From Flavobacterium sp. (GTDB lineage: Bacteria > Bacteroidota > Bacteroidia > Flavobacteriales > Flavobacteriaceae), in assembly GCA_023251135.1 (NCBI GenBank), contig JAHEZJ010000030.1:20630-84629 (forward strand): 64,000 bases of DNA, read 5' to 3'. Positions 1 through 8,646 of this stretch are shown one piece after another. Each line of letters begins with the position of its first letter. Within the stretch, counting starts at the first letter, position 1. The notes beneath the pieces were generated by a model that was not told the DNA's origin, searched no databases, and was given only the letters and a program-made list of their open reading frames with translations. Both the position numbers and the translations under genes were made by a program.

Positions 1-177
1 AGAGTAGCCGAGGGGAAAACAAAAATGGTTTTCTTCTTTAAAGACCCTCTGGCAAGTCATGCTCATGAAGTTGATATCAACATGTTAATTCGTGTTTGCG
101 ATGTGCATAATGTACCTTTGGCAACAAATGAAGCTTCGGCGCAGTTGCTGTTAAATGCTATCGCTTTGCAATTATAG
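1..177 (+). CDS. mgsA: Methylglyoxal synthase, C-terminal part (5' end outside window)
   Basis: The first 58 codons in frame 1 are the C-terminal end of methylglyoxal synthase, which converts dihydroxyacetone phosphate to methylglyoxal and phosphate in a bypass of lower glycolysis. The visible part has the family's FFxDPLxxxxHxxDxxxLxR stretch followed by the conserved VPLATNxASAxLL segment, which in this family contributes to the phosphate pocket and subunit contacts. It ends at TAG 175-177. The gene starts upstream of the window, so the length and catalytic Asp cannot be checked. A strong hairpin terminator follows. Assignment rests on recognising this C-terminal block. Confidence 0.85.
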   Translation, partial: RVAEGKTKMVFFFKDPLASHAHEVDINMLIRVCDVHNVPLATNEASAQLLLNAIALQL

Positions 178-200
178 AATTTCTATTTTTAGATATAATA

Positions 201-232
201 AAAAACCATTACGAGTTGTAATGGTTTTTTTT
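201..232 (+). terminator. Rho-independent terminator after mgsA
   Basis: A 12-bp stem (AAAAACCATTAC pairing with GTAATGGTTTTT, loop GAGTT) is followed by a T run, 23 nt after the mgsA stop. Confidence 0.85.
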
Positions 233-234
233 GT

Positions 235-358
235 TTCAGGTTTCAGGTTTCAGGTTGTGTTCAAAGTGTCAAACTTGAAACTTGAAACTTGAAACTTGAA
301 ACTTGAAACTTGAAACTTGGAATTTGGAATTTGGAATTTGAAATTTCAAATTTCAAAT
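235..358. repeat. Heptamer word array and foldback between convergent mgsA and ridA
   Basis: Three GTTTCAG-type units (about 235-258) are followed by at least six CTTGAAA units (about 271-318), then GGAATTT units ending in the palindrome AATTTGAAATTTCAAATT. The GTTTCAG units can pair with the CTTGAAA units, allowing G-U pairs, so the block can fold as a long hairpin. It lies between two converging genes. The same words recur at 8020-8050 and 54500-54612. Confidence 0.75.
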
Positions 359-363
359 AATTC

Positions 364-744
364 TTATTGTACTGCAATTATTGAAATCTCAACATTTACA
401 TTTTTTGGTAAGCAGGCAACCTGAACAGTTTCGCGTGCAGGAGCTGTTTTTTCGTTAAAATAAGAACCGTAAACCGTGTTTATTGCTCCAAAATTATTCA
501 TATCCATAATGAAGATAGTTGCTTTAACCACATTTTCAAAAGTCATATCGGCAGCTTCTAAAATTGCAGCAATATTCTCCATTACTTGTTTAGTTTCATC
601 ATTGATGTTGTCCGTAATAAGCTCGCCAGAAGCCGGATTGATAGCAATCTGACCTGATGCATAAAGCGTGTTTCCTGATAATACGGCCTGGTTGTAAGGA
701 CCAATTGGCGCTGGTGCCTTTTCAGTAAAGATGATTTTTTTCAT
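364..744 (-). CDS. ridA: RidA family reactive-intermediate deaminase
   Basis: A 126-residue protein of the RidA/YjgF/TdcF family, cytoplasmic trimers that hydrolyse reactive enamines and imines, for example 2-aminoacrylate released by PLP enzymes. The N-terminal APxPIGPYxQAV signature is present at residues 10-20. The central YASGQI segment and the C-terminal PARxTVxVxxLPxxxxVEI block are also present; the Arg in that block binds the carboxylate of the imine in characterised members. Length matches the family. ATG at 744 is preceded by AT-rich DNA with no Shine-Dalgarno. It lies downstream of the lptD-like gene on the same strand with a 24-nt gap, so the two may be co-transcribed. Confidence 0.9.
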   Translation of the reverse strand: MKKIIFTEKAPAPIGPYNQAVLSGNTLYASGQIAINPASGELITDNINDETKQVMENIAAILEAADMTFENVVKATIFIMDMNNFGAINTVYGSYFNEKTAPARETVQVACLPKNVNVEISIIAVQ

Positions 745-768
745 AATAAATTATTTTTGTTCGATCGT

Positions 769-3522
769 TTATCGATTTGAAGTACTACGCTTGTTCCATT
801 TGATGTCGCTCAACATTCCGGATTTAATTCCAATAAAGAAATTCCAGTTTGAGTTCGGACCAATTGGCGTCCAGTTAAATGCCATTCTCCAGCTTAATAA
901 ATCTCTTTCAAAACGAAACTGCGTAAAAGTAACCCCTTTTTGTACAAAATCGTAACCCGTAGAAACTCCGCCTTTCCATTTAGGAGTAATATCCATATTG
1001 GCAGATATCATGATAGAATTTCCGGTAATCTTATTTTCTCTGGCGGCATTCGAATAGGTTAGAGAGTAGGCCATCGTCATATCCCACGGAAGTTTAGAAC
1101 TAAAAAATTCGCTTATCACGTCTTTGTCATCATCCTTCTCGTTAGCAAATTGACTGTTTCGGGGATCGTTTAAGTCGGTATTTGTTCCGAATAAATCATC
1201 ATTACGACCACCATTTCGCTGGCTTTGCGTGTTCTTTTCTTCCTTTGTTCCCTTGTTTGAAAACGAATAGTTTAAAGTAACATTGGCACTGGTTAATCTG
1301 AACAAACTTCCGCCATTGTCAATGTTGAAAACATTCATAACATGCCCTGCATTGTCAATCGCATATGGGTTTAAAACAGCCCCAAAATTGACATTCATTT
1401 TATTGTCCAATAGCTGAGTTCCACCGCTCACAATTACGGGCTGCCAGGCTAAAGTTTCTTTTCCGTCAGCATTAAAATTATAACTCGTACTAAAGTTTAA
1501 ATTGTTTAGTAACATGATCTTTTTCGGCTCCGTCTTTGTGCTGTCGCGATCTCTTACTTTGGCTTCAAAAGTGTTGCTTAAGGCAAAGGATACGATATTG
1601 GAGTTGTTGTTGCCCGGAGCACCAAAAATACCTTCATCAAATCTGGAGTACGTATTAATTTTTCCGGTTGCGTCAACGGTATAATTGTCATAATACTGAT
1701 TGAAACTAGGTGTATAAGAATACGTTATGTTTGGTCTCATGACGTGGCGTACAGATTGAATTTTTTTGTCTTCACCAAAATTGAAAGTACCATAAATTGT
1801 AGTTCCTAAGTTGGTACTGAAATTATAGGTTCTAAAAGCATCAAACCCATTTATAGTAGATGTTACGGCTTGTCCTTTAGTCGCATCATAATTTCTGGCA
1901 ATGGTTTTAGTTACCCAGGTTTCCTGATAATTGGTAGAGGCTCCCGCACTAAAGTATTTAAACAGCTTGAAATTGGTACTAATAGGAATACTGTGCTGCA
2001 TTCCTATTTTAGCATCTCTAAACATCTGTGGTTTGAAAAACAAAGAATCTGTTGTAGAAATACTGTTTTTACCGCTTAGGTTATATTGAAAATTGATGTT
2101 TTTGATGAAACCTTTTTTAACACCGTCTTTTCCAACAAACGGGTACACACGATCCACACTGGCTTGCAGAGTTGGCAACGTCATGTCGATTTTTTCCGTT
2201 TGTGTATTTTGCGAGTGTGTTGCCGTTAAAGAGATACGCGCCTGAGGTATCGTATTGAATGTTTTGTTGTACGAGATGGATGAATTTAAAGTGTTATTTA
2301 AATTTGATCCTGCGTTCGCCTGATTGATAGAGCGTTTGAAATACTTACTACTACCCATGTTTACAGAGGCAGAAAAGGTAGAATTAGGGTTTGCTTTCGT
2401 ATCTTTTGAATGGGACCACTGAATGTTGTAGATTTTTTCTTTAGAATAATCAGGATAACCGCGTTCGCTGTTTATTAAATTTTCATAACGGATATTAAGA
2501 TTTCCTCTGTACTTGTATTTTGTGGCGTATTGCGATTCAAAACGCATGGCGTAACTACCATTGGTGTAGTAGTCACCCAAAACAGTCAGGTCGTAATTGT
2601 CGCTTAACGCAAAATAGTAACCTCCATTCTGTAAAGAGAATCCTCTTGTATTAGAGTCGTTGTAGCTTGGTAAAATAATACCCGAAACACTCTTTTCCTG
2701 ACTCATCGGGAAATAGGCAAAAGGCAATGCCAGGGGAGTAGGTACATCGGCAATAACCATATTGGTTAAACCGGTGATTACTTTTTTACCCGGAATAAAT
2801 TTTACTTTATTGGTTTGAAAGTAGTATTCAGGATTATCAATGTCCTTGGCAGTTGTAAAACGGGCACCACGCAAAAAGTAAACCGAGTCGTTTTCTTTTT
2901 TGGTAACTGCTGCTTTAATTTTAAATTCTCCCTGTTCGGTTCTCGAATTATAGATTAACGCTTTTTTGGTTTTAAAGTTAAATCGAATAGAATCCGGCTG
3001 AACTTCGCTGGCTCCCTGCTTGAAATTTGGATATTGTATCAAAACACCCGCGGAATCTCGGATACGTCCGGCGTAAACTTCTTCCTTTTCCATATTTAAA
3101 ACAATGATTCCCGATTTTAGTTCTACATCTTTGTAGTAGAGTTCGGCTTCATTATATAAGGTAAGCGTTTTTGCTTTTTTGTCGTATTTCGCGTAATCTT
3201 TCGCTTTATATTTGGTAACAGCGTCCAGAAAATTCTTTTTGGCTTTAACCGTATCCAGCTTTATAGTGTCTGTTGTAGCGGCTTCAGGTTTGGCTGGAGC
3301 AACAGTTGTGGGTTTATCTGTTTGTTTTACAGTGGGTAAAGACTTCTTTTTGTTTTTTATCTCTTGCGAATATAAATTACCACATCCTAAAGTTAGGAAA
3401 AATGATAATAAAACGATATTAAATAAGTTTGTATGCAAAGGTTTAAATGCTATTTTTGTAAAATTATGGCTTGTTTTTTGACATGTCAAACTTACATATA
3501 ATTTTTTGTCAAAAATAATCAA
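769..3522 (-). CDS. lptD: LptD-like outer-membrane LPS assembly protein
   Basis: About 917 residues, resembling the Bacteroidota LptD/OstA-like proteins that insert lipopolysaccharide into the outer leaflet. Visible features are a hydrophobic export segment near residues 35-50 ending in LYSQ, a Lys/Thr/Pro-rich linker, an OstA-like jellyroll region (roughly 80-230: TLYNEAELYYKDVELKSG and following), and a long region rich in alternating aromatic strands typical of a large beta-barrel. The start is uncertain. ATG at 3522 is the only in-frame ATG but puts 34 residues before the signal sequence. In-frame TTG codons at 3489 and 3438 give more conventional signal peptides, and a TAAGTTTG box on this strand (3494-3487) would place transcription start downstream of 3489. 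Function is inferred from family resemblance. Confidence 0.8.
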   Translation of the reverse strand: MIIFDKKLYVSLTCQKTSHNFTKIAFKPLHTNLFNIVLLSFFLTLGCGNLYSQEIKNKKKSLPTVKQTDKPTTVAPAKPEAATTDTIKLDTVKAKKNFLDAVTKYKAKDYAKYDKKAKTLTLYNEAELYYKDVELKSGIIVLNMEKEEVYAGRIRDSAGVLIQYPNFKQGASEVQPDSIRFNFKTKKALIYNSRTEQGEFKIKAAVTKKENDSVYFLRGARFTTAKDIDNPEYYFQTNKVKFIPGKKVITGLTNMVIADVPTPLALPFAYFPMSQEKSVSGIILPSYNDSNTRGFSLQNGGYYFALSDNYDLTVLGDYYTNGSYAMRFESQYATKYKYRGNLNIRYENLINSERGYPDYSKEKIYNIQWSHSKDTKANPNSTFSASVNMGSSKYFKRSINQANAGSNLNNTLNSSISYNKTFNTIPQARISLTATHSQNTQTEKIDMTLPTLQASVDRVYPFVGKDGVKKGFIKNINFQYNLSGKNSISTTDSLFFKPQMFRDAKIGMQHSIPISTNFKLFKYFSAGASTNYQETWVTKTIARNYDATKGQAVTSTINGFDAFRTYNFSTNLGTTIYGTFNFGEDKKIQSVRHVMRPNITYSYTPSFNQYYDNYTVDATGKINTYSRFDEGIFGAPGNNNSNIVSFALSNTFEAKVRDRDSTKTEPKKIMLLNNLNFSTSYNFNADGKETLAWQPVIVSGGTQLLDNKMNVNFGAVLNPYAIDNAGHVMNVFNIDNGGSLFRLTSANVTLNYSFSNKGTKEEKNTQSQRNGGRNDDLFGTNTDLNDPRNSQFANEKDDDKDVISEFFSSKLPWDMTMAYSLTYSNAARENKITGNSIMISANMDITPKWKGGVSTGYDFVQKGVTFTQFRFERDLLSWRMAFNWTPIGPNSNWNFFIGIKSGMLSDIKWNKRSTSNR

Positions 3523-3571
3523 TTGTAAAAATTATAGCTGTTGCGTTTTATTAAAATTAACTTTTAGATTT

Positions 3572-4699
3572 ATGAATAGATTTAACAAAATTAAAGTAAT
3601 ATTTACTTTTTTTCTAACGATATTGTCTTTTTGTGCTTATAGCCAGGCAAATGTTTTTAAGGTAACACTTGATGCTGGACATGGTGATCACGACTTTGGG
3701 GCTGTTTACAGCGGACGAATTGAAAAAAATATTGCTTTGGCTATTGTTCTAAAAGTGGGTAAAATCTTAGAGGGAAGTCCAAATGTTCATGTGATTTATA
3801 CGCGTAAAACAGATGTATTTATCGATTTGGTCGAAAGAGCCAATATTGCCAACAGAGCCAATTCAAATATTTTTGTCTCTATACATTGTAATGCCAATAA
3901 AAATACCGCTGCAGACGGAACTGAGACCTATGTAATGGGTTTGAGTAAAGTAGCATCGAATCTTGAAGCTGCGAAAAAAGAGAACTCCGTAATTACCTTA
4001 GAAAAAGATTATAAACGTAAATACGAAGGTTACGACCCAAATTCTCCTGAATCTATGGTTGGAATGACTTTAATGCAGGAAGAATATTTGGACAACAGTA
4101 TTTCGCTGGCCAGTAAAATTGAAGATAATTTTGATAAACTTGGAAAAAAATTGAGACAGGGAGGGGTGAAACAAGCGCCTTTTATGGTACTTCACAAAGC
4201 CTATATGCCAAGAGTCTTAGTAGAAACAGGATTTGTATCTAATCCGACAGAAGGAAATATTTTAAATTCAGAAGAAGGACAAAATGATATAGCAAAAGCG
4301 ATAGCCGAAGCGATTTTGAGTTACAAAAGTGAATATTTCGGTTCAGGTACTCCCGAAATAGTGGAGGCAAAACCGGTAAAAGATACTTCGACTCCGGCAA
4401 AACCGAAAGAGGTGGAAAACACTGCAGCAGTCAAAAATGCTCCAAAAGGTACATTCTTCAAAGTACAGCTTATCGCAAGTATTAAAAAAACACCGCTAGA
4501 GCCTAGAAATTTTAAAGGACTTAAAAACGTAACAATGTTATTCGAAAATAATATTTACAAATATTTCTATCAGGAAACTTCAAGTTACGATGCTGCCAAA
4601 AAATATTTGGAAGAAGCTAAAGATAAAGGATATGGAGCCGCGTTTTTGGTTGCAACCAAAGATGGAGAAAAGATCAGTATTCAAGACGCCATTAAATAA
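3572..4699 (+). CDS. N-acetylmuramoyl-L-alanine amidase (Amidase_3) with SPOR-like C-terminus
   Basis: A periplasmic zinc amidase that cleaves the bond between MurNAc and the stem peptide during division and wall turnover. From ATG 3572 the protein has 375 residues: signal peptide (1-24, ending AYSQ), Amidase_3 catalytic domain with zinc ligands His37 (DAGHGDHD), Glu51 and His105 (SIHCNAN) and catalytic Glu218 (VETGF). A Pro/Lys-rich linker and a C-terminal SPOR-like domain (about 295-375), the sort that binds denuded glycan at septa, follow. ATG 3572 is preferred over an upstream in-frame ATG at 3506 because it begins directly at the signal peptide and avoids overlapping the divergent lptD gene. 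mlaD follows 50 nt downstream. Confidence 0.9.
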   Translation: MNRFNKIKVIFTFFLTILSFCAYSQANVFKVTLDAGHGDHDFGAVYSGRIEKNIALAIVLKVGKILEGSPNVHVIYTRKTDVFIDLVERANIANRANSNIFVSIHCNANKNTAADGTETYVMGLSKVASNLEAAKKENSVITLEKDYKRKYEGYDPNSPESMVGMTLMQEEYLDNSISLASKIEDNFDKLGKKLRQGGVKQAPFMVLHKAYMPRVLVETGFVSNPTEGNILNSEEGQNDIAKAIAEAILSYKSEYFGSGTPEIVEAKPVKDTSTPAKPKEVENTAAVKNAPKGTFFKVQLIASIKKTPLEPRNFKGLKNVTMLFENNIYKYFYQETSSYDAAKKYLEEAKDKGYGAAFLVATKDGEKISIQDAIK

Positions 4700-4724
4700 T
4701 AGCTTCTAGTTCGAATATTTATAT

Positions 4725-4732
4725 TAATTTTG
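4725..4732 (+). promoter_or_regulatory. Candidate -7 box for mlaD
   Basis: TAATTTTG matches the Bacteroidota -7 consensus TAnnTTTG. A TTC (one mismatch from TTG) sits about 18 nt upstream. It would give a leader of about 13 nt before the TTG start of mlaD. Confidence 0.4.
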
Positions 4733-4749
4733 TACAAACACTAAGAATT

Positions 4750-5715
4750 TTGAAACTAACAAGAGAAATTAAAACGGCTATTTTAGTCATCGCGTCAATT
4801 TTATTATTTATTTGGGGCTATAGTTTTTTAAAAGGCAGAGACCTTTTTACAAATTACAAAACATTATATGTAGAATATGATAATGTAGAAGATTTGTCAG
4901 CATCAGCTCCCGTTACCATAAACGGACTTATTATTGGTAAAGTAACTAAAATTACAATCAATGAAGTAACAGGAAAATTATTAGTTGAACTTCAATTAAA
5001 AACTGATTTTCCAATTTCTAAAACAAGTCAGGCATCTTTATACTCCCCAAGTTTAATTGGTGGAAAACAGATCAAGATTATTCCAAACCTAACAGATAAA
5101 GAACCTGCTGCTGACGGGCAGACTTTAACTCCTGTTGTGGAATTAGGACTGAAAGAATCTTTAGGCGGAAAAATTGAGCCTATTCAGATAAAGTTAGAGA
5201 AAATGTTGGTGAATATTGACAATCTGGTTTCTGGATTGAACAATGTTTTAGACAAAAAAGGACAAGAGGATCTGAAGAAAACTTTAGCAGAACTGAGCCA
5301 GACAATGGAGCAGTTTCACAAAGCTTCGGGAAGTATCAATTCGATCCTGGATACCAATAAAGGACAGATTAACGGAGTGGTAACCAACTTTAATAAAATG
5401 TCCAGTAACTTTAATAAGATATCAGATTCTTTAAACAAGGCAGATTTAGGAAAAACAGTTAGAAACCTGAATCAGACTTTGGCTAAAGTTGACGGTCTTA
5501 TGAGTAATTTAAACTCAGGAAAAGGTACTGCCGGTAAATTGTTAAATGACGATGCTTTGTATAATAATTTAGCGAAAACTTCAAAAGAGCTTGAATTATT
5601 GTTACAGGACGTTCGTCTTTACCCGACACGTTATGTAAATGTTTCTCTTTTCGGAAAGAAAAACAAACCTTATGTAGCACCAACTGAAGACGCTAACCCA
5701 ACTACTAAAAATTAA
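4750..5715 (+). CDS. mlaD: MlaD/MCE-domain lipid-transport protein
   Basis: A 321-residue protein with one N-terminal membrane helix (about residues 10-27), an MCE/MlaD beta-barrel domain (about 40-115, with YDNVEDLSASAPVTINGL at its start) and a long helical, coiled-coil-prone tail (about 150-260). MCE proteins form hexameric rings or tubes that move lipids between inner and outer membranes as the substrate-binding part of an ABC system. No MlaE permease or MlaF ATPase is nearby. Translation appears to start at TTG 4750: the first in-frame ATG lies deep inside the MCE fold, and the sequence after TTG (KLTREIKTA) leads straight into the membrane helix. It ends 5 nt before the Fe-S protein gene, so they are probably one operon. 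Confidence 0.87.
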   Translation: MKLTREIKTAILVIASILLFIWGYSFLKGRDLFTNYKTLYVEYDNVEDLSASAPVTINGLIIGKVTKITINEVTGKLLVELQLKTDFPISKTSQASLYSPSLIGGKQIKIIPNLTDKEPAADGQTLTPVVELGLKESLGGKIEPIQIKLEKMLVNIDNLVSGLNNVLDKKGQEDLKKTLAELSQTMEQFHKASGSINSILDTNKGQINGVVTNFNKMSSNFNKISDSLNKADLGKTVRNLNQTLAKVDGLMSNLNSGKGTAGKLLNDDALYNNLAKTSKELELLLQDVRLYPTRYVNVSLFGKKNKPYVAPTEDANPTTKN

Positions 5716-5720
5716 TTAGA

Positions 5721-7052
5721 ATGAGTTATTTAGATAATATTTTATTCGCTATACTTCTTATTATTGGTTTCGGTTTTTTTGCATCGAGCGTAAAAAAAAT
5801 CATCCGAAATATTAATCTGGGAGTAGATGTAAACCGAAAAGATAATTCTAAAGCACGTTGGAAAAACATGGCATTGATTGCTCTTGGGCAGTCAAAAATG
5901 GTGAGACGCCCTGTAGCTGGAATACTTCATATCTTTGTTTACGTTGGTTTTATAATTATTAATATCGAATTACTCGAGATCATTATCGACGGGTTGTTTG
6001 GAACACATAGAATTTTTGCGCCTTATTTAGGAGTAGTATATGATGTTTTAATTGCCTCATTTGAGATATTAGCAGTACTTGTAATTTTTGCTGTTACTGT
6101 TTTTTGGATCAGAAGAAATGTAATTCGATTGAAACGTTTCATAAATCCTGATCTAGATGGTTTCCCAAAAAGTGATGCCAATTACATTTTGTACTTCGAA
6201 ACTGTTTTGATGATGTTGTTTTTGTTAATGAACGCTTCCGATCTGCATTTGCAGAATGTTCCGGACGCTGTTTTTCATAAAGCAGGCAGCTTTCCAATCA
6301 GTCAGTTTATAGCACCAATTTTTAACGGAATGTCCAATGAATTGGTGATGCTATTATTTGAAGTCTTTTGGTGGCTACATATAGCGGGTATTTTGGTTTT
6401 TATGAACTACTTGTACTTCTCTAAACATTTGCATATCCTTTTGGCCTTCCCGAATACCTATTTTGCCAACCTGAATCCGGATGGACAGTTTGATAATTTA
6501 GAGTCAGTAACGAAAGAGGTAAAGTTAATGATGGATCCAAATGCAGATCCGTTTGCGGCTGCTCCTGTTGATGAAAATGCTGCTCCGGCAAAATTTGGAG
6601 CAAGTGACGTTCAGGATTTAAACTGGGTACAGCTTTTGAATGCTTATACTTGTACAGAGTGTGGTCGTTGTACGTCATCATGTCCGGCAAATCAAACGGG
6701 TAAAAAATTGTCTCCTCGTAAAATTATGATGGATACAAGAGATCGTTTGCAGGAAGTGGGTAAAAACATAGACGCCAATAAAGGAGTTTTTGTTCCGGAT
6801 AATAAAACATTATTAAACGATTATATCACTCCTGAAGAATTATGGGCTTGTACATCTTGTAACGCCTGTGTAGAGGAATGCCCTGTAAACATCAGTCCGT
6901 TGTCGATTATTATGGACATGCGTCGTTATTTGGTAATGGAACAAAGTGCCGCTCCAATGTCATTGAATGCCATGATGACCAATATCGAAAACAACGGAGC
7001 ACCTTGGCAATACAGCCAGCAGGACCGCTTGAATTGGAAAAACGAAAATTAA
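5721..7052 (+). CDS. Membrane-anchored 4Fe-4S dicluster oxidoreductase subunit
   Basis: 443 residues. The N-terminal half has several membrane helices (first at about 5-22, then clusters up to residue 250) resembling the membrane cytochrome/quinone-interacting part of nitrate reductase gamma or HdrE-type subunits. The C-terminal part has two classical 4Fe-4S motifs: CTECGRCTSSCP (about 312-323) and CTSCNACVEECP (about 378-389). Such proteins pass electrons between a membrane quinone pool and a soluble partner. The gene 131 nt downstream encodes a CCG-domain protein, so together they look like a split HdrDE/GlpC-type complex. Electron donor and acceptor are unknown, and no flavin or catalytic subunit is encoded next to them. 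Confidence 0.82.
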   Translation: MSYLDNILFAILLIIGFGFFASSVKKIIRNINLGVDVNRKDNSKARWKNMALIALGQSKMVRRPVAGILHIFVYVGFIIINIELLEIIIDGLFGTHRIFAPYLGVVYDVLIASFEILAVLVIFAVTVFWIRRNVIRLKRFINPDLDGFPKSDANYILYFETVLMMLFLLMNASDLHLQNVPDAVFHKAGSFPISQFIAPIFNGMSNELVMLLFEVFWWLHIAGILVFMNYLYFSKHLHILLAFPNTYFANLNPDGQFDNLESVTKEVKLMMDPNADPFAAAPVDENAAPAKFGASDVQDLNWVQLLNAYTCTECGRCTSSCPANQTGKKLSPRKIMMDTRDRLQEVGKNIDANKGVFVPDNKTLLNDYITPEELWACTSCNACVEECPVNISPLSIIMDMRRYLVMEQSAAPMSLNAMMTNIENNGAPWQYSQQDRLNWKNEN

Positions 7053-7056
7053 AAAA

Positions 7057-7183
7057 AGAGTTTAATTGATTATTGGTTCAACCCTTTAATTGATTGGAAT
7101 AAAATATAAGGTTTTTTAGTAGGATTATGGCAAAGAGTGCGATTAACCAAATAAACAATTAACCGATTTAACAACAAAAGAAG
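7057..7183. repeat. GATTAA/AACAATTAACC word array before the CCG protein gene
   Basis: Repeated variants of TTTAATTGATT (7062-7100) followed by GATTAACCAAATAAACAATTAACCG-type words (7141-7170). The same vocabulary fills the pyrR-pyrB gap at 53411-53545. Confidence 0.55.
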
Positions 7184-7975
7184 ATGTCAGAAAGTTTAGT
7201 AGTGCCAACAATGGCTGAAATGCTAGCCCAGGGAACACAACCGGAAGTTTTATTTTGGGTGGGTTGCGCAGGGAGTTTTGATGATAGAGCAAAGAAAATT
7301 ACAAAAGCATTTGTACGAATCTTAAATCGTACTAACGTTTCGTTTGCGGTTTTGGGTACGGAAGAAAGCTGTACCGGAGATCCTGCAAAACGTGCCGGAA
7401 ATGAGTTTTTGTTTCAAATGCAGGCCATGATGAATATCGAGGTGCTTAATGCGTATGAAGCCAAAAAAATTGTGACCGCTTGTCCGCATTGTTTCAATAC
7501 TTTAAAAAATGAATATCCGGAATTAGGAGGTCAGTACGATGTTATTCATCATACAGAGTTTTTAAAGTCATTGATTGATGACGGAAGATTGACCGTTGAA
7601 GGTGGTCAGTTTAAAGGGAAGAAAATCACTTTTCATGACCCTTGTTATTTAGGAAGAGCAAATAAAGTATACGAAGCGCCAAGAGATTTAATTCAGAAAC
7701 TGGATGTTGAGCTGGTTGAGATGAAACGCTCAAAAGCAAACGGATTATGCTGTGGAGCTGGTGGAGCACAAATGTTTAAAGATGCCGAACCGGGAAATAA
7801 AGAAGTGAACGTTTTGCGTACCGAAGATGCTTTGGAAGTAAAACCGGATATTATTGCAGCCGGATGTCCGTTTTGCAACACGATGTTAACCGATGGTATC
7901 AAACATCAGGAGAAAGAAGGGCAAGTGAAAGTAATGGATATTGCAGAGTTAATTGCAAATGCACAGGATTTGTAG
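7184..7975 (+). CDS. CCG-domain Fe-S protein (HdrB/GlpC/LldE-like)
   Basis: 263 residues with two cysteine-rich CCG domains. Domain one includes WVGCAGSFDDRA near residues 26-37, the SCTGDPAKRAG segment and CPHCFNT. Domain two includes DPCYLGR, the diagnostic CCGAGG near residues 190-195, and GCPFCNT. In HdrB-type proteins these bind non-cubane [4Fe-4S] clusters for disulfide or quinone redox chemistry. No membrane segment or signal peptide, so it is cytoplasmic. It almost certainly docks on the membrane Fe-S protein encoded immediately upstream. Substrate cannot be deduced. Family membership is clear, physiological role is not. Confidence 0.85.
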   Translation: MSESLVVPTMAEMLAQGTQPEVLFWVGCAGSFDDRAKKITKAFVRILNRTNVSFAVLGTEESCTGDPAKRAGNEFLFQMQAMMNIEVLNAYEAKKIVTACPHCFNTLKNEYPELGGQYDVIHHTEFLKSLIDDGRLTVEGGQFKGKKITFHDPCYLGRANKVYEAPRDLIQKLDVELVEMKRSKANGLCCGAGGAQMFKDAEPGNKEVNVLRTEDALEVKPDIIAAGCPFCNTMLTDGIKHQEKEGQVKVMDIAELIANAQDL

Positions 7976-7989
7976 AAGGAGGGGCTAAG

Positions 7990-8093
7990 GTTCTGAGGAA
8001 CTAAGGAACTAAGTTTTTTTACTTGAAACCTGAAACTTGAAACTTCAAACTTTCCCAATCTAAAATCAACAATCAACAATCTAAAATTAAAAA
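7990..8093. repeat. Mixed word arrays before the 160-residue protein gene
   Basis: Three word types in series: GGAACTAAG-type (8000-8015), CTTGAAAC-type (8020-8050), and AATCAACAATCTAAAAT-type (8057-8090), the last ending three bases before ATG 8094. The AATCTAAAA word recurs directly before rnz (55080) and pdxH (56072). Confidence 0.6.
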
Positions 8094-8576
8094 ATGTATA
8101 TACCTTTTGAAAATTTACCTGGTGAATCCAGAGTTTGGATTTATCAATCAAACAGAAAGTTTTCTGAGGAAGAATTTTCTGAAATAGAAGCCGATCTGAA
8201 AACTTTTGTAGAAGGATGGGCAGCACACGGAACAAGTCTGGAGGCTTCGTACCTGTTGAAATACAACCGATTTATTATTTTGGCTGTAAATCAGGAAGTA
8301 CAGGCAGCAACAGGTTGTTCGATCGATAGCTCGGTGGAGTTTATTCAAAGCTTAGAAAAAAAGTACAACGTTGATTTGTTAGACAAAATGAACGTGACTT
8401 TTAAACTGGGTGAACATATCGCACACAAGCCTTTAATCGATTTCAAGAAAATGGTTAAAGACAAATCAGTATCAGAGAATACAATTGTATTTAATAATCT
8501 GGTAAATAATATTGAAGAATTCAACGAATCATGGGAAGTTCCTGCTGCCGACAGTTGGCATAGCAGATTTTTCTAA
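8094..8576 (+). CDS. Conserved Bacteroidota protein of unknown function
   Basis: 160 residues, cytoplasmic, acidic, no signal peptide or membrane helix. I recall homologues carrying the label ABC transporter ATPase, but there is no Walker A (GxxGxGKS/T), Walker B or LSGGQ motif here, so that label should not be trusted. The sequence starts MYIPFENLPGESRVWIYQS and ends in WEVPAADSWHSRFF, both blocks that look conserved; it contains one Cys (TGCSID) and a short Trp-rich C-terminus. It follows the CCG protein by 118 nt and is followed by a strong terminator. No function is proposed. Confidence 0.7.
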   Translation: MYIPFENLPGESRVWIYQSNRKFSEEEFSEIEADLKTFVEGWAAHGTSLEASYLLKYNRFIILAVNQEVQAATGCSIDSSVEFIQSLEKKYNVDLLDKMNVTFKLGEHIAHKPLIDFKKMVKDKSVSENTIVFNNLVNNIEEFNESWEVPAADSWHSRFF

Positions 8577-8594
8577 AAAATATTCAGAATAAAG

Positions 8595-8627
8595 AAAAGG
8601 CGTAAAATTTAGATTTTGCGCCTTTTT
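8595..8627 (+). terminator. Terminator after the 160-residue protein gene
   Basis: AAAAGGCG and CGCCTTTT arms extend through AAAAT/ATTTT with one G-T pair and a 4-nt loop, followed by a T run, 19 nt after the stop codon. Confidence 0.85.
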
Positions 8628-8646
8628 TGTTTTAACGGATTATTCT

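Noticed and set aside
271-318. Tandem CTTGAAA units as a CRISPR array
   Set aside because: Units are about 7 bp and contiguous, with no spacers and no cas genes.
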